Positions 10,900 to 19,193 of a DNA stretch of 64,000 bases are shown here, in pieces; within the stretch, counting starts at the first letter, position 1, and every line of letters begins with the position of its first letter. The notes under the pieces are model-generated. The model did no database searches, was not told the origin of the DNA, and saw nothing but the letters and a program-made list of their open reading frames with translations. The position numbers were made by a program, and so were the translations under genes. Source of the DNA: Clostridiales bacterium (lineage in GTDB: Bacteria; Bacillota; Dethiobacteria; Dethiobacterales; Dethiobacteraceae); NCBI GenBank assembly GCA_018335855.1, contig JAGXRM010000055.1, positions 32,009 through 96,008 on the forward strand, given 5' to 3'.

Positions 10900-11103
10900 A
10901 TGCCTACTTACGAGTATGTCTGTAAAAACTGCCGCAACAGATTTGAGGTTATGGTCCCCAGTGCGGATAAAATGAACGTAAAATGTCCTTCCTGCGAAAG
11001 CTGTGAGTTACAGGAAGTGTACAGTGTAAATGTGCAAAAGTCGGCCGGTAATTCTTGCGAGCAAATTGATTCCTGCCCGTCAAGACGGTTCGGCTTCGGC
11101 TGA
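10900..11103 (+). CDS. FmdB-family zinc ribbon protein
   Basis: 67 residues. MPTYEYVCKNCRNRFEV is the classic FmdB/CxxC_CxxC regulatory-domain start, with a second pair CPSCESC; together they make a small zinc ribbon. The tail has three more Cys that are not part of the standard domain. AGGAGG precedes the ATG. FmdB-like proteins are loosely linked to regulation of formamidase and related genes, but most have no proven role. It lies between transketolase and a convergent flavodiiron gene, separated by a terminator. Confidence 0.85.
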   Translation: MPTYEYVCKNCRNRFEVMVPSADKMNVKCPSCESCELQEVYSVNVQKSAGNSCEQIDSCPSRRFGFG

Positions 11104-11139
11104 GGTTAATAAGTAGTAGCCTTGTACAGGTTAATAAAT

Positions 11140-11176
11140 AAAAACGGACGGCAGTTTCACACTGCCGTCCGTTTTT
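11140..11176. terminator. Bidirectional terminator
   Basis: 16-bp arms at 11140-11155 and 11161-11176, loop TTCAC, with A5 and T7 flanks. It serves both the FmdB-like gene and the convergent flavodiiron gene. Confidence 0.9.
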
Positions 11177-12370
11177 TTATTCTATGTTTGCTCCTGCAGC
11201 AAGCTTTTTGCCAAACTCACTGCATTGCTGTAATTCTTCTTCACCAGGTACCCAATAAACTTCCATTGTTTCATCATGGAGAGTGAAGCCTGCTTTTTTG
11301 ACCCTCTCATCCATCTGCTTGGTCGCACCGCGGCTCCAGCCGGAGGAGCCAAAGAGAGCAGCCCGTTTATTTTTGGGTTTTAAGCCCATTAAATCATCCA
11401 GAAAGGCGGAAAGGGCCGGAATAAACTCACGGTTAATCGTTGGAGAACCGACGACAAGCAATTCCGAATCCATGACTTCGGCGATAACATCATTACGGTC
11501 GCTTACCGACATGCGGAAAATCTTTACTTCCATACCGCCTTCTACCAGGCCGCTTGCAATGGCGTGTGCCATTTTGTCGGTGCTATCCCACATAGTGTCA
11601 TAGACCACAGTTGCTTTGTTTTTATTCGTACCTTTTGCCCATTCCACATAAGCGTTAATAATCTTACCCGGGTCATTACGCCAGATAATGCCGTGGCTCG
11701 GAGCAATCATATCTATTTCGATCCCCATCTCGACCACTTCTTCGATTTTCTTTAGTACAAGGGAGCTAAACGGTAACAAAATATTAGCGTAATATTTCTT
11801 TGCCTCCTGCATGACTTCTGTCATATCTACCTCATCATCGAAGCGGGCAGAGGAAGCAATGTGTTGGCCGAACGCGTCATTGGGCAGCAGTAGTTTTTCC
11901 TCGGGAATGTAGGTGAACATGCTGTCCGGCCAATGCAACATGGGTGCTTCCACAAATGCAAGAGTTCGTTTTCCGATAGATACAGTGTCGCCGCTTTTCA
12001 TGATTTGTTTTTTCCACGAACTGCTGAAATGCTTGTCAATGGAAGGGGCCGCTTTTTCCGAGCAAAGAATCGTCGCCTGCGGGGCCGCTTCCATCACTGC
12101 AGGCAGTGCGCCGGAGTGATCCATTTCCACGTGATTAACAACGATATACTTTAATTGTTTTGGATCAATAACAGCGCGGATATTGTTAAGCAAATCTTCG
12201 GAGAAGGGTGTAAAAACCGTATCAACAAGTGTTGGTTGCTCATCCAGAAGCAGGTACGAATTATATGTCGTACCCCTGTGAGTAGTGTACATGGGGCCGT
12301 GGAAATAACGAATATTCCAGTCTACAACACCAACCCAGAAAATATTTTTTTTAATCTCTGCCTGAATCAT
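11177..12370 (-). CDS. fprA: Flavodiiron protein (A-type flavoprotein)
   Basis: 397 residues: an N-terminal metallo-beta-lactamase-like diiron domain and a C-terminal flavodoxin domain. The diiron ligands are visible: NHVEMDHSG gives the H-x-E-x-D-H set, EAPMLHWPDSM a further His, LLPNDAFGQH the Asp, and APSHGIIWR the last His. The flavodoxin part starts TVVYDTMWDSTDKMA (FMN phosphate loop) and has GSPTINREFIP. These cytosolic enzymes reduce oxygen to water or nitric oxide to nitrous oxide and protect anaerobes. ATG 12370 follows an AAAGGGGG site. There is no C-terminal rubredoxin extension, so an external electron donor is needed. Divergent from the seleno-cytochrome operon across a 430-base gap. 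Confidence 0.95.
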   Translation of the reverse strand: MIQAEIKKNIFWVGVVDWNIRYFHGPMYTTHRGTTYNSYLLLDEQPTLVDTVFTPFSEDLLNNIRAVIDPKQLKYIVVNHVEMDHSGALPAVMEAAPQATILCSEKAAPSIDKHFSSSWKKQIMKSGDTVSIGKRTLAFVEAPMLHWPDSMFTYIPEEKLLLPNDAFGQHIASSARFDDEVDMTEVMQEAKKYYANILLPFSSLVLKKIEEVVEMGIEIDMIAPSHGIIWRNDPGKIINAYVEWAKGTNKNKATVVYDTMWDSTDKMAHAIASGLVEGGMEVKIFRMSVSDRNDVIAEVMDSELLVVGSPTINREFIPALSAFLDDLMGLKPKNKRAALFGSSGWSRGATKQMDERVKKAGFTLHDETMEVYWVPGEEELQQCSEFGKKLAAGANIE

Positions 12371-12803
12371 GTAAATCCCCCTTTAAAAAAGATATTTAAC
12401 ATAGATTTCTATGTTTTATAGGCATTCCCTCTTTTATCTTTTAACATTAATAATACATTAACATTTAGTTCTGACAGTTGTGAAAAATTCATTATCATGT
12501 CATGAAAATTAGAAGTTTATGATGATGGCGTGAAATTTATGTGAAGTTTTTTATGATTAGCTATAGCGTAAATCATAAAAATGTGCTACACTAATACTGG
12601 CAATAACCCTTATGTATAAGGAGATTCTTTGTGCATAGAATATCTATAGGAATACTATATGAAGTTAGTATATGAGGATTTTTTAAGAAAGACTAAGTTC
12701 AAAAGTTCACTAATACTAAGCGCGGGAGGAGTGGGCAGAAAGTACAAGCGCTAAAGTGTCTAGTTAAACCGGGGGTCAATGACAACACAGAGAGGTGATT
12801 TAT
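12371..12803. other. Long divergent intergenic region with an inverted repeat
   Basis: AT-rich spacer between the flavodiiron gene and the seleno-cytochrome operon. It holds a perfect 11-bp inverted repeat (12548-12558 and 12571-12581, TTTTTATGATT and complement, 12-base centre), probably an operator. A strong AAGGAG site at about 12618 precedes a GTG that opens only 14 codons (possible leader peptide). From 12719 to 12780 the sequence becomes GC-richer and may be structured, but matches no riboswitch I know. Confidence 0.4.
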
Positions 12804-14105
12804 TTGCAGAAAAATGGAGGAAAAAGTTTAGTATTTTTAAGACTGCTTGTTTTATCAGCTTTTGTTGTGCTGATTTTTTCCGGGTGCGGGGCCAAAAAAT
12901 CTCCTGTATCTCCCGTAGCTGCTGTGGTCAGTGACGCGTGTATCCTCTGTCACATCAGTCCAGAGGCTATTGACATGATGCATGTCCCGCCGGAAGTTGC
13001 CGCCGGCGGCGGTGGGTGAGGCGTGGCGGGCCCGCAGTTAGCGGGCAGCGAAATGTTTTGTATCAGTGAGGATTTTCTCAGCTCGGAACACGGCAAGCTC
13101 GGCTGCATCGCCTGTCACGGCGGTGAAAATGTCGGAGATTTTGGGAAGGCTCATGCCGGGGTAAACCGTTATCCGTCAGCAGATGCCGGCGGTATCTGTA
13201 ATCAATGCCACGGTGAAATAGGCGCAACCTTTGCTAATTCCATCCACTATACGGTTCAGGGGATGGCAAACGCTCTGGAAAACTTCACCCATCCGGGAGT
13301 GTTGGACGTGGACGGCCCGTTGAAGACGGCGTTTGATAACAATTGTTACAAATGCCATGCAACATGTGGTTCCTGCCATGTCAGCAGGCCAAAAGCGTTT
13401 ACCGGCGGTCTTCACTCCCAGCATGTTTTCACTAAGCGCCCGCCAATGGAAGACACTTGCTACGGTTGCCATGGTGCCAGAAATGCTGGCGAATACATGG
13501 GTAAAGTTGGCTATACCAAGGATGTTCACTTTGAGTCCGGCAAACATTGTGCAGATTGTCACAATGTAAGTAATTTCCACGGTACCGGTGTTGCAGAGCA
13601 GAATATGTATGAAGTTGACCTGCCTCAATGTACGGACTGTCATGAAAATATTTATAGTGGTTCGTCCATTCCAGCCCATAACATACATTCTGCGGACACC
13701 ATGTCCTGCCAGGTATGTCACGCATCAGCCAATAATAACTGCTTTGACTGTCATGCAACGCAAAAAACGGATGACAGTGTTGCTGGGGTGGCCGATCAGA
13801 TGAGAATTATGTTTAAAATCGGCCTAAACCCGGAGAGGACCGAGGAAAGGCCATACAAGTACATTACTTTGCGTCATATTCCCACGACGCCGGATACCTT
13901 TGCCCCGCTGGGCGGTGAACTACCCAACTATGACCTGATTCCCAACTGGAAATACTCACCAACGCATAATATCCAGCGCAAAACAGTTCAGAACGAGAGC
14001 TGCGATTCTTGTCACGGGAATCAGTACATTTGGCTGCAGGAGAAGGATTTACGGGAGAACGACAGCAAGTCCAACCTGAAACTGGTTGTTCCGGATCTGC
14101 CTTAA
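12804..14105 (+). CDS. Selenocysteine-containing 11-haem c-type cytochrome lipoprotein
   Basis: Read through the in-frame TGA at 13017-13019 (codon 72), this gives 433 residues. The N-terminus is a lipoprotein signal (hydrophobic LVLSAFVVLIF, lipobox FSGC at about residue 29). CxxCH haem sites: CILCH before the TGA, then CIACH, CNQCH, CYKCH, CGSCH, CYGCH, CADCH, CTDCH, CQVCH, CFDCH and CDSCH, eleven in all. The part after the TGA has no signal peptide of its own, so it could not be exported or haem-loaded as a separate gene; the TGA must be read. Sec sits in a Gly-rich loop (GGGG-U-GVAG), not in a haem motif. A SECIS-like hairpin follows at 13030-13046. TTG 12804 is preferred, with GAGAGGTG upstream; GTG 12795 is the alternative. 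Role: likely extracytoplasmic electron transfer. A rhodanese lipoprotein gene follows. Confidence 0.85.
13030..13046 (+). promoter_or_regulatory. Putative SECIS hairpin of the seleno-cytochrome
   Basis: GCCCGC-AGTTA-GCGGGC, a perfect 6-bp GC-only stem, G second in a 5-base loop, loop starting 17 bases after the TGA at 13017-13019. It fits the bacterial SECIS rules well. Confidence 0.7.
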
Positions 14106-14134
14106 TTGCACTCCGGTTTTGAAGGGAGGGATGA

Positions 14135-14167
14135 ATGAAACGTTTTATGGATTTAGTAATAGGTTAG
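14135..14167 (+). other. Ten-codon ORF behind a strong ribosome site
   Basis: GAAGGGAGGG at 14121-14130 precedes two overlapping ATGs. ATG 14135 encodes only MKRFMDLVIG before TAG; ATG 14131 in another frame runs 23 codons into the rhodanese start. A strong site before such short frames suggests the 5' stump of a deleted gene between the cytochrome and rhodanese genes, or a translation leader. Confidence 0.3.
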
Positions 14168-14198
14168 CTATACCAAAAAATAAGGGGGTTAGTAAGAG

Positions 14199-15158
14199 AT
14201 GAAAAAGAATCTTAGATTACTGTTGCTTGTGCTTTTAATCGGTTTAATGATTTTTAGTGTGGTAGGTTGCGGCAAATCAACAACACCAACTCCGCCGCCC
14301 GTTGCGGAAGAACCCGTTGCTGAAGAACCCGAAGCGCTTGATCCTCAGCAGGTGCTACTTGATGCCGCTAAGGCATATTTCCCCAAAGTTGCGGATAGCA
14401 ACAATATTATTCCCTCGGAAGATGTAAAGGACATGCTGGAATCCAATCCAGATTCCGTATTAATCATCGATATCCGCAGCGCAGAAGATTTTGAAGCCGG
14501 CCACATCCCTGGAGCGGTCCACAGCCCGTGGGCAAATGTTGGAGAAATCATGGATCGTATTCCCCGCAATAAGCCTGTTGTGGTTGCTTGTTACAGCGGC
14601 CAGACAGCTGGCCAGACTATCGGCGCACTGAGAGCAGCAGGATTTGACAATGTGAAGTCCCTGTTTTACGGAATTAAGCTTGGCTGGACCGGGAAAAGCG
14701 GGTTTGAGCTGGAAGGTACCGGCATGGTAGCCGCTGCCGATCTGCCGGTAGTATCCGCCCCCACTAGCGAAGAAGAAGAAATTCTTTGGCAGGCCGCCAA
14801 AGATTACTTCCCCAAGGTGGCAACCTCAGCCGAAGGAAACAAAATTATTCCCGGGGCGGACCTGTACGCTGCGCTTCAGGATAACCCAAGTTCTTTCCAT
14901 GTTATTGATATCCGCAGCGCCGAGCACTTCGCGGAAGGCCATATCGAGCACTCCGTTCACAGCCCGTGGTCCAAGTTCGGTGATTTGCTAGAAGGGCTAC
15001 CCACAAACCGTCCGATTGTTGTAGCATGCTATTCCGGCCAGACGGCGGGACAGACCGTGGGCATACTGCGTATGATGGGTTACGACGCTTACTCACTCTT
15101 TTACGGTGTACGTGACGGTTATGTCGCCAAAGACAATCTGCCGCTCGTTACAAACTAA
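14199..15158 (+). CDS. Lipoprotein with two rhodanese domains
   Basis: 319 residues. A signal peptide ends in the lipobox SVVGC (about residue 25), followed by a Pro/Glu-rich linker, then two tandem rhodanese domains (about 65-170 and 205-315) that closely resemble each other: each has IDIRSAE(D/H)F, a GHI motif, HSPW, and the active-site loop ACYSGQTAGQT with an intact Cys. Rhodaneses carry sulfane sulfur or move sulfur or selenium on a persulfide Cys. Here the protein is anchored outside the membrane and its gene is cotranscribed with the seleno-cytochrome gene, so a shared electron-transfer or sulfur-related task is likely (inference). Ended by the hairpin at 15174-15201. Confidence 0.92.
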   Translation: MKKNLRLLLLVLLIGLMIFSVVGCGKSTTPTPPPVAEEPVAEEPEALDPQQVLLDAAKAYFPKVADSNNIIPSEDVKDMLESNPDSVLIIDIRSAEDFEAGHIPGAVHSPWANVGEIMDRIPRNKPVVVACYSGQTAGQTIGALRAAGFDNVKSLFYGIKLGWTGKSGFELEGTGMVAAADLPVVSAPTSEEEEILWQAAKDYFPKVATSAEGNKIIPGADLYAALQDNPSSFHVIDIRSAEHFAEGHIEHSVHSPWSKFGDLLEGLPTNRPIVVACYSGQTAGQTVGILRMMGYDAYSLFYGVRDGYVAKDNLPLVTN

Positions 15159-15173
15159 CACTAATGCAACAAA

Positions 15174-15201
15174 AAAAACCGGGACACGCGTCCCGGTTTT
15201 T
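15174..15201. terminator. Bidirectional terminator
   Basis: AAAAACCGGGAC-ACGC-GTCCCGGTTTTT with long A and T tracts, between the rhodanese gene and the convergent regulator. Confidence 0.9.
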
Positions 15202-15205
15202 CCTT

Positions 15206-15964
15206 TTATATAGCAGGTTCTTTTAGCATATTAATAAAATTAAGCACTAGCTTAATCTGGTCTTTATCCAGTGTGCAGATATGTCCGATAAGCATTTGCA
15301 CTTTAGTGTCAAAGAGAAGCTCTCTAAGTTCTGGCGTGATGCCAACCATTATCCCTTCAGCATCCTCCTGTTCAAGAATCAAAAAGCAGGTGGATACACC
15401 AAGCGCACTGGCAATCCTTTCAATAGTCTTTAATGAAGGCTGAACTTTTCCCGCCTCTAACTGGGCAATCAACCCTGGTGAAACTTCGGCCCCGCCAGCA
15501 AGCTGTTTTTGTGTCATTCCTTTAGCTTCCCGGGTCGTTTTGATTTTTTTACCTGTTGTTATAAGCTTAGACTGGGTATGTAAAAAAACGCTAACAGGAA
15601 CGCTAAAGTATCTGCTAATTTTTTGCAGCGTCTGTATGGAAGGCGTTCTTTCTTCCAGTTCAATTTCACTCAGATAGGTCGTTGAGAGATCAAGATGTTT
15701 GCCCAGCTCTTCCAGTGTCAGTTTTTTTTCTTCGCGCATAGCTCTTACTTTATCTCCCAGGCCACGGGTGCTGATATGTATCTTTCCCAGTTCTTCGTCA
15801 AAATCTAGATTTTCAAGCAGAAAATCTAACGCTTTATTCGTTAATTCTCTTTTACCATCTTCAACTTCCTGCAGATAGGCTAAGGGAAGATTGCAACTGC
15901 GGGAAAGCTCTTCTAATGAAATTTTTTGTTTTGTCCTTATCTTTTTCAAGTGTTTTTCCAGCAT
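15206..15964 (-). CDS. Transcriptional regulator with three tandem XRE helix-turn-helix domains
   Basis: 252 residues with three Cro/CI-type HTH units in a row: about 1-55 (ISLEELSRSCNLPLAYLQEVEDGK), 68-125 (LTLEELGKHLDLSTTYLSEIE) and 133-190 (MTQKQLAGGAEVSPGLIAQLEAG). The C-terminal 60 residues (ITPELRELLFDTKVQMLIGHI ... LVLNFINMLKE) look like a small helical oligomerisation segment. Most XRE regulators have one HTH; three suggest binding to an extended or repeated operator. It faces the cytochrome-rhodanese operon convergently and could regulate it or the toxin-antitoxin genes upstream, but no operator was identified. The second HTH is the best conserved; the first is the most divergent. 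Confidence 0.88.
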   Translation of the reverse strand: MLEKHLKKIRTKQKISLEELSRSCNLPLAYLQEVEDGKRELTNKALDFLLENLDFDEELGKIHISTRGLGDKVRAMREEKKLTLEELGKHLDLSTTYLSEIELEERTPSIQTLQKISRYFSVPVSVFLHTQSKLITTGKKIKTTREAKGMTQKQLAGGAEVSPGLIAQLEAGKVQPSLKTIERIASALGVSTCFLILEQEDAEGIMVGITPELRELLFDTKVQMLIGHICTLDKDQIKLVLNFINMLKEPAI

Positions 15965-16012
15965 GAAAAACCCTCCCGTGTGTTTTTAGCATCATTATAT
16001 CACGGCTATTAG

Positions 16013-16175
16013 TTTTTGCCCAATAAAAAGCCCCTGTCCTGACCCAGAAGTCTTTTCCCGTATACAGAAGTAAATATGTCATCAGTACGCCAAAAAAGCC
16101 TGCAACTGATAAATGGGCGAGAATGGCGCTGATAAAACCTCCGGGAGTTAAATTTATTATATCGATTACTACCAA
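16013..16175 (-). pseudogene. Fragment of a small membrane protein family
   Basis: The reading frame gives about 54 residues including LSVAGFFGVLMTYLLLYTGKDFWV, one transmembrane helix followed by a TGK motif. The same pattern (IVAGFLGV...YFTGKENLWIKG and VIAGLLGV...SITGKDKAALKG) occurs in the full proteins at 63019-63567 and 26429-27133. Here both the N-terminal helix and the C-terminal helices are missing, and no good start codon is present. It is a relic of a third family member. Confidence 0.55.
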
Positions 16176-16297
16176 TGTGGCTTTGGTGACATTATTTCCA
16201 CAACCAAATCACAAGGACCGTCAATGCGCTCCTTTCGCATAATTTCTTTATGACACTATATATTTTTGTATTCCGTGTCAAAATTTTGTCAGAAAAC

Positions 16298-16333
16298 AAA
16301 CACACAAGGCCCGAAAATAAAGCCTTGTGTGTT
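16298..16333 (-). terminator. Terminator of the toxin-antitoxin operon
   Basis: AACACACAAGGC and its complement around an 11-base loop, followed on the minus strand by TTTGTTTT. It ends the operon at 16337-16893. Confidence 0.75.
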
Positions 16334-16336
16334 CTT

Positions 16337-16615
16337 TTATGTTCTAAACAAATCGGAGTGTGTCCCGGTGCGGGAGGCCACAAGGATGAGTGTTTCGCTG
16401 TCAACCTGATAGATTAGCAGCCAATCGGGGAGAATATGGCATTCCCGAAAGCCGGTATAGTTCCCGACAAGTGCATGGTCACAATGCTTTTCAGCAAGCG
16501 GCTTTTCTTCCAAAAGTGTTTGCAAGACTTCTTGAAGCAAACCTATATTATAGCCACGCTTTTTCATCAGCTTATAGTCTTTGCGAAATTGTGTAGTCGT
16601 TTTTAATGTCAACAT
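16337..16615 (-). CDS. RelE/YafQ-type mRNA interferase toxin
   Basis: 92 residues of the RelE/ParE superfamily, closest to YafQ: starts with LKTTTQFRKDYKLMKKRGYN, has the conserved LVGNYTGFRECHILPDWLLIYQVD core and ends LILVASRTGTHSDLF. YafQ toxins cut mRNA on the ribosome; the core His of HILPDWLLIY and the C-terminal His and Phe are the positions expected to matter. The ATG (16615) overlaps the end of the antitoxin gene by 7 bases, the usual translational coupling. The antitoxin comes first, as is normal. Confidence 0.92.
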   Translation of the reverse strand: MLTLKTTTQFRKDYKLMKKRGYNIGLLQEVLQTLLEEKPLAEKHCDHALVGNYTGFRECHILPDWLLIYQVDSETLILVASRTGTHSDLFRT

Positions 16616-16893
16616 TCGTGGTCAAGCTCCTGAAATAGCTCTTTAGCAGAAGCGTAAGATTTCGCCGGGATTTTTCCACTAGTAATGGCTCTTGCTTCCT
16701 GCATAGCTGCTTCGGTTTCAGCATTATAGTTGGGTTGCTTCATCTCAAATGGTAGGCCACCTACCATCAGAGACTGACGCAGGAAAATGTTTACCGCATC
16801 GGTTAAGGTAATGCCGAACTTGGCAAAAAGCTGCTCTGCTCCCGCTTTAGTTTCCGGGTCAATTCGAATGTTGATGTTTGCCGTCTTTGCCAT
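16609..16893 (-). CDS. RelB/DinJ-family antitoxin
   Basis: 94 residues. The N-terminal MAKTANINIRIDPETKAGAEQLFAKFG is the ribbon-helix-helix DNA-binding part of RelB/DinJ, followed by ITLTDAVNIFLRQSLMVGGLPF, the conserved dimer core, and a flexible tail that would wrap the toxin. It binds and neutralises the toxin encoded downstream and represses the operon. ATG 16893 is chosen because GGGGGTGAACTT lies directly before it; an ATG at 16926 would add 11 residues with no ribosome site. Confidence 0.92.
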   Translation of the reverse strand: MAKTANINIRIDPETKAGAEQLFAKFGITLTDAVNIFLRQSLMVGGLPFEMKQPNYNAETEAAMQEARAITSGKIPAKSYASAKELFQELDHEC

Positions 16894-17117
16894 AAGTTCA
16901 CCCCCTTGCAATCCTATTATAGCCAAATGTGCTCACAATGTCAACACAATGAGATAAGTTTTAGCGTCCATGCGCTACTAGATATGCAGTCCAAAAAAAC
17001 AAGTTATAACAACTTCAAGTTTATTCTCATGAGCATTATTCGATTGAAAGGTTTTTTGCAAATGAATAAGAAATTTTTGCCAGTTGAGAACCAAAAAACC
17101 GTTATTTCTGATATTGA

Positions 17118-17249
17118 AATGGTATAAAGCCAGAGGATTCAGATGGCGATGAATTGGATTGCGTGGTGCTAGCCGGAGATCCTATTTTTTCTGGACGTAT
17201 GGTATTTCCGAATACGATTCCTTATCAGGCCGAGCAGGAAAGATTCTAA
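17118..17249 (+). pseudogene. Unrecognised gene tail
   Basis: An open frame without a start codon reads about 43 residues (PEDSDGDELDCVVLAGDPIFSG, then RMVFPNTIPYQAEQERF) before TAA. The acidic first half and ordered second half look like real protein, not random translation, and an ATG-started frame just upstream (to 17127) stops nearby in another frame. I do not recognise the family. The stretch 16894-17263 otherwise shows nothing. Confidence 0.25.
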
Positions 17250-17263
17250 AAGCCAGTCTACAA

Positions 17264-18421
17264 TCAATGGGTGATTTGACCAGACATTATTTTACGAATC
17301 AGCGGCTTTGCCGTAAGTGGCAAATCATCAAGAATGAGCCCGTTGGTCCAGTCGGCCTGAACATGGCCCTGCATGACATACTGGAGAAGGGTCGCTTCCT
17401 GTGTTATGGCCTGTTTAATCTTTTTTAGTGTGCTTATTTTATCCGGTTGGCCAAACCCTATTTTCATAAATTCGTTAATAGAAGTAATCTCTGTCTTCTC
17501 CAAATACTCAAAAATCTTTTGCTCCAGGTTTTGACGGGATCCAAGTATTTTTTGAACCGACTGCATGTACTGTTCAGAACTGGCTGCACCTATGGCTCTG
17601 GCCGCTAGAATTCCGGAAATACAGGCTATGTCAATGCCTCCACCGTGTAAGGGAGAAGCCAGTCCTGCGGCATCCCCCACCAACAGTGTATTGCCAAGAA
17701 CCAGTTCTTTTCGGCGTAAAAGAGGTATGGGGCCACCGGTTTGCCTGAGAATCTGATAATGGTCAAGTTGCTCTTTTTCAATAATCCGTTTTAATTCTTG
17801 ATGAATCTGAAGTCCGCTACTGCGCTTGCCAAACCAGCCCACACCTACATTTGCACAGTCCCGGGCTTTGGGAAAAACCCAATAATAGCCACAATAATGC
17901 GGTTCAACTGCCACTTTTATTTTACCAAACAAAGAGGAAAAATCCCCGGCGAGGGTATACTGTGCTGTCATTCCCAGACGGACTGGCGGCAGCTTAAACT
18001 TTGCTTTTGAAACCGGTGATACACCACTGCTATCTACAATCCAGTCATAATCACTTTGCAAGCATGAAAAATTAATAGCGGTAACAGGTGTATTCTCGTA
18101 GAGTTGACAGCCGCGCCGACAGGCATCCTCTGCCAACGCTTTTTGCCACTCCGACCGGTCGATTACCCACAGATGAAGGCCGGTACAATCTACAGTAAAG
18201 GTATCTATAGCAGAAAGTATAGCTTCCTTGACTTTACAGCGGATACCAGCGATGGGAGGGTCTAAAAGTTTGAGCAAATCAAAAAAACCTTCTGCACAGG
18301 AAATACGTTCCCCAACGGACGCTTTTTCAAAGATTGTAACCGATAAACCAAGGGAAGCTGCCTCACGGGCCGCACTAAGTCCCCCGGGACCGGCTCCAAT
18401 GATGGCCACCTTATCCCCCAT
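17264..18421 (-). CDS. FAD-dependent oxidoreductase, geranylgeranyl reductase family
   Basis: 385 residues. VAIIGAGPGGLSAAREAASLG is the Rossmann FAD motif near the N-terminus, with the acidic end of strand 2 at FEKAS. GNTLLVGDAAGLASPLHGGGIDIA is the second FAD motif of the geranylgeranyl-reductase / p-hydroxybenzoate hydroxylase group, and PHYCGYYWVFP matches the substrate-domain motif of the family (YxWxFPK). Such enzymes saturate isoprenoid chains or oxidise other hydrophobic substrates; a link to the polyprenyl synthase at 49240 is possible but they are 30 kb apart. ATG 18421 begins MGDKVAIIG. The last gene before a run of fragments. Confidence 0.87.
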   Translation of the reverse strand: MGDKVAIIGAGPGGLSAAREAASLGLSVTIFEKASVGERISCAEGFFDLLKLLDPPIAGIRCKVKEAILSAIDTFTVDCTGLHLWVIDRSEWQKALAEDACRRGCQLYENTPVTAINFSCLQSDYDWIVDSSGVSPVSKAKFKLPPVRLGMTAQYTLAGDFSSLFGKIKVAVEPHYCGYYWVFPKARDCANVGVGWFGKRSSGLQIHQELKRIIEKEQLDHYQILRQTGGPIPLLRRKELVLGNTLLVGDAAGLASPLHGGGIDIACISGILAARAIGAASSEQYMQSVQKILGSRQNLEQKIFEYLEKTEITSINEFMKIGFGQPDKISTLKKIKQAITQEATLLQYVMQGHVQADWTNGLILDDLPLTAKPLIRKIMSGQITH

Positions 18422-18457
18422 TTTCTCTACCTCCGCGCTTTTAACTGTTACTACATA

Positions 18458-18844
18458 CTATTTGACAGGGTAACAGCAGATGCATTTATTAATACTTTCT
18501 GTATCTGTCTGACCCAGATGAATTGTCAGTTCTCCCGCTCCCGCAGTGATATTCAGTTTTTTAACATCAAGCATTGATAAATCCAAATCAGCACGGGTCA
18601 CACCGGTTCTGAATACTATTTCCGCCGGCACCCTCTCTGCCATAGAGAATTCCCAACGTGAAGGGGAGTCGCCTATGCTCCAGGAACGAGATTCATCACC
18701 AATTATAATTTGTGCCAAGCTTCCACTTCTATGCACATTGATTTCCGGTCCACAGTGAACCCACGGTGTATTGGGAAGAACACAGCAAAAAAGCCGCCGA
18801 AAGATAATCCAATTAATAACTGTATAAAACCGTGTAAATGGCAA
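18458..18844 (-). pseudogene. LiaF/DUF2154-like toast-rack fragment
   Basis: The last 85 residues (AERVPAEIVFRTGVTRADLDLSMLD, then VKKLNITAGAGELTIHLG) look like the beta-rich domain of LiaF-type membrane-associated cell-envelope sensor proteins, which have repeated strands of this kind. The preceding part is low-complexity translation with a hydrophobic stretch that appears instead in another frame (18703-18888), so the N-terminal membrane part is frameshifted or lost. The C-terminus also ends early compared with full proteins. Probably inactive. Confidence 0.5.
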
Positions 18845-18886
18845 AAAACTATAATGTATTTAAATAATTTTTTGAGGAGCAAACTC

Positions 18887-19104
18887 ATGACTGTTCAGTC
18901 AGATTTAAAAACAGCTATTGCCGCATGTGAAAGCGCTAAAGGCAACTACGATACTTTTGCGCAGTCTACCGAAGACGAAGCTGCCAAAACAATGTTTCAG
19001 CAAATGAGCCAAGATATGACAACCATCTCCAGCAACTAAACAGCCGTATGAAATATATTACTGAAAGCAATCCAATGAATCAGGGCCAACAACAGCAACA
19101 ATAA
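18887..19104 (+). pseudogene. DUF1657 protein with a frameshift
   Basis: ATG 18887 follows GAGGAG. The first 50 residues (MTVQSDLKTAIAACESAKGN, then YDTFAQSTEDEAAKTMFQQM) fit DUF1657, small helical Bacillota proteins, often from spore-formers, of unknown role, usually about 70 residues. A stop at 19037-19039 cuts it short, but a one-base frame change restores QLNSRMKYITESNPMNQGQQQQQ up to TAA at 19102-19104, which is the normal C-terminal style. So one base was gained or lost near 19030, or the assembly has an indel there. Function unknown. Confidence 0.65.
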
Positions 19105-19193
19105 GTAAGAGGCTGCCGTACAACATGATATGCTCCCCTTGTAGTAGACAGTTGAAATAATAAAACTGTTAATTACAAGGATGAGCTATTTTT

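Noticed and set aside
12600..12790. Possible riboswitch (c-di-GMP or similar) before the seleno-cytochrome.
   Set aside because: I could not match any known consensus core; only a GC-richer patch is visible. Left as unexplained leader.
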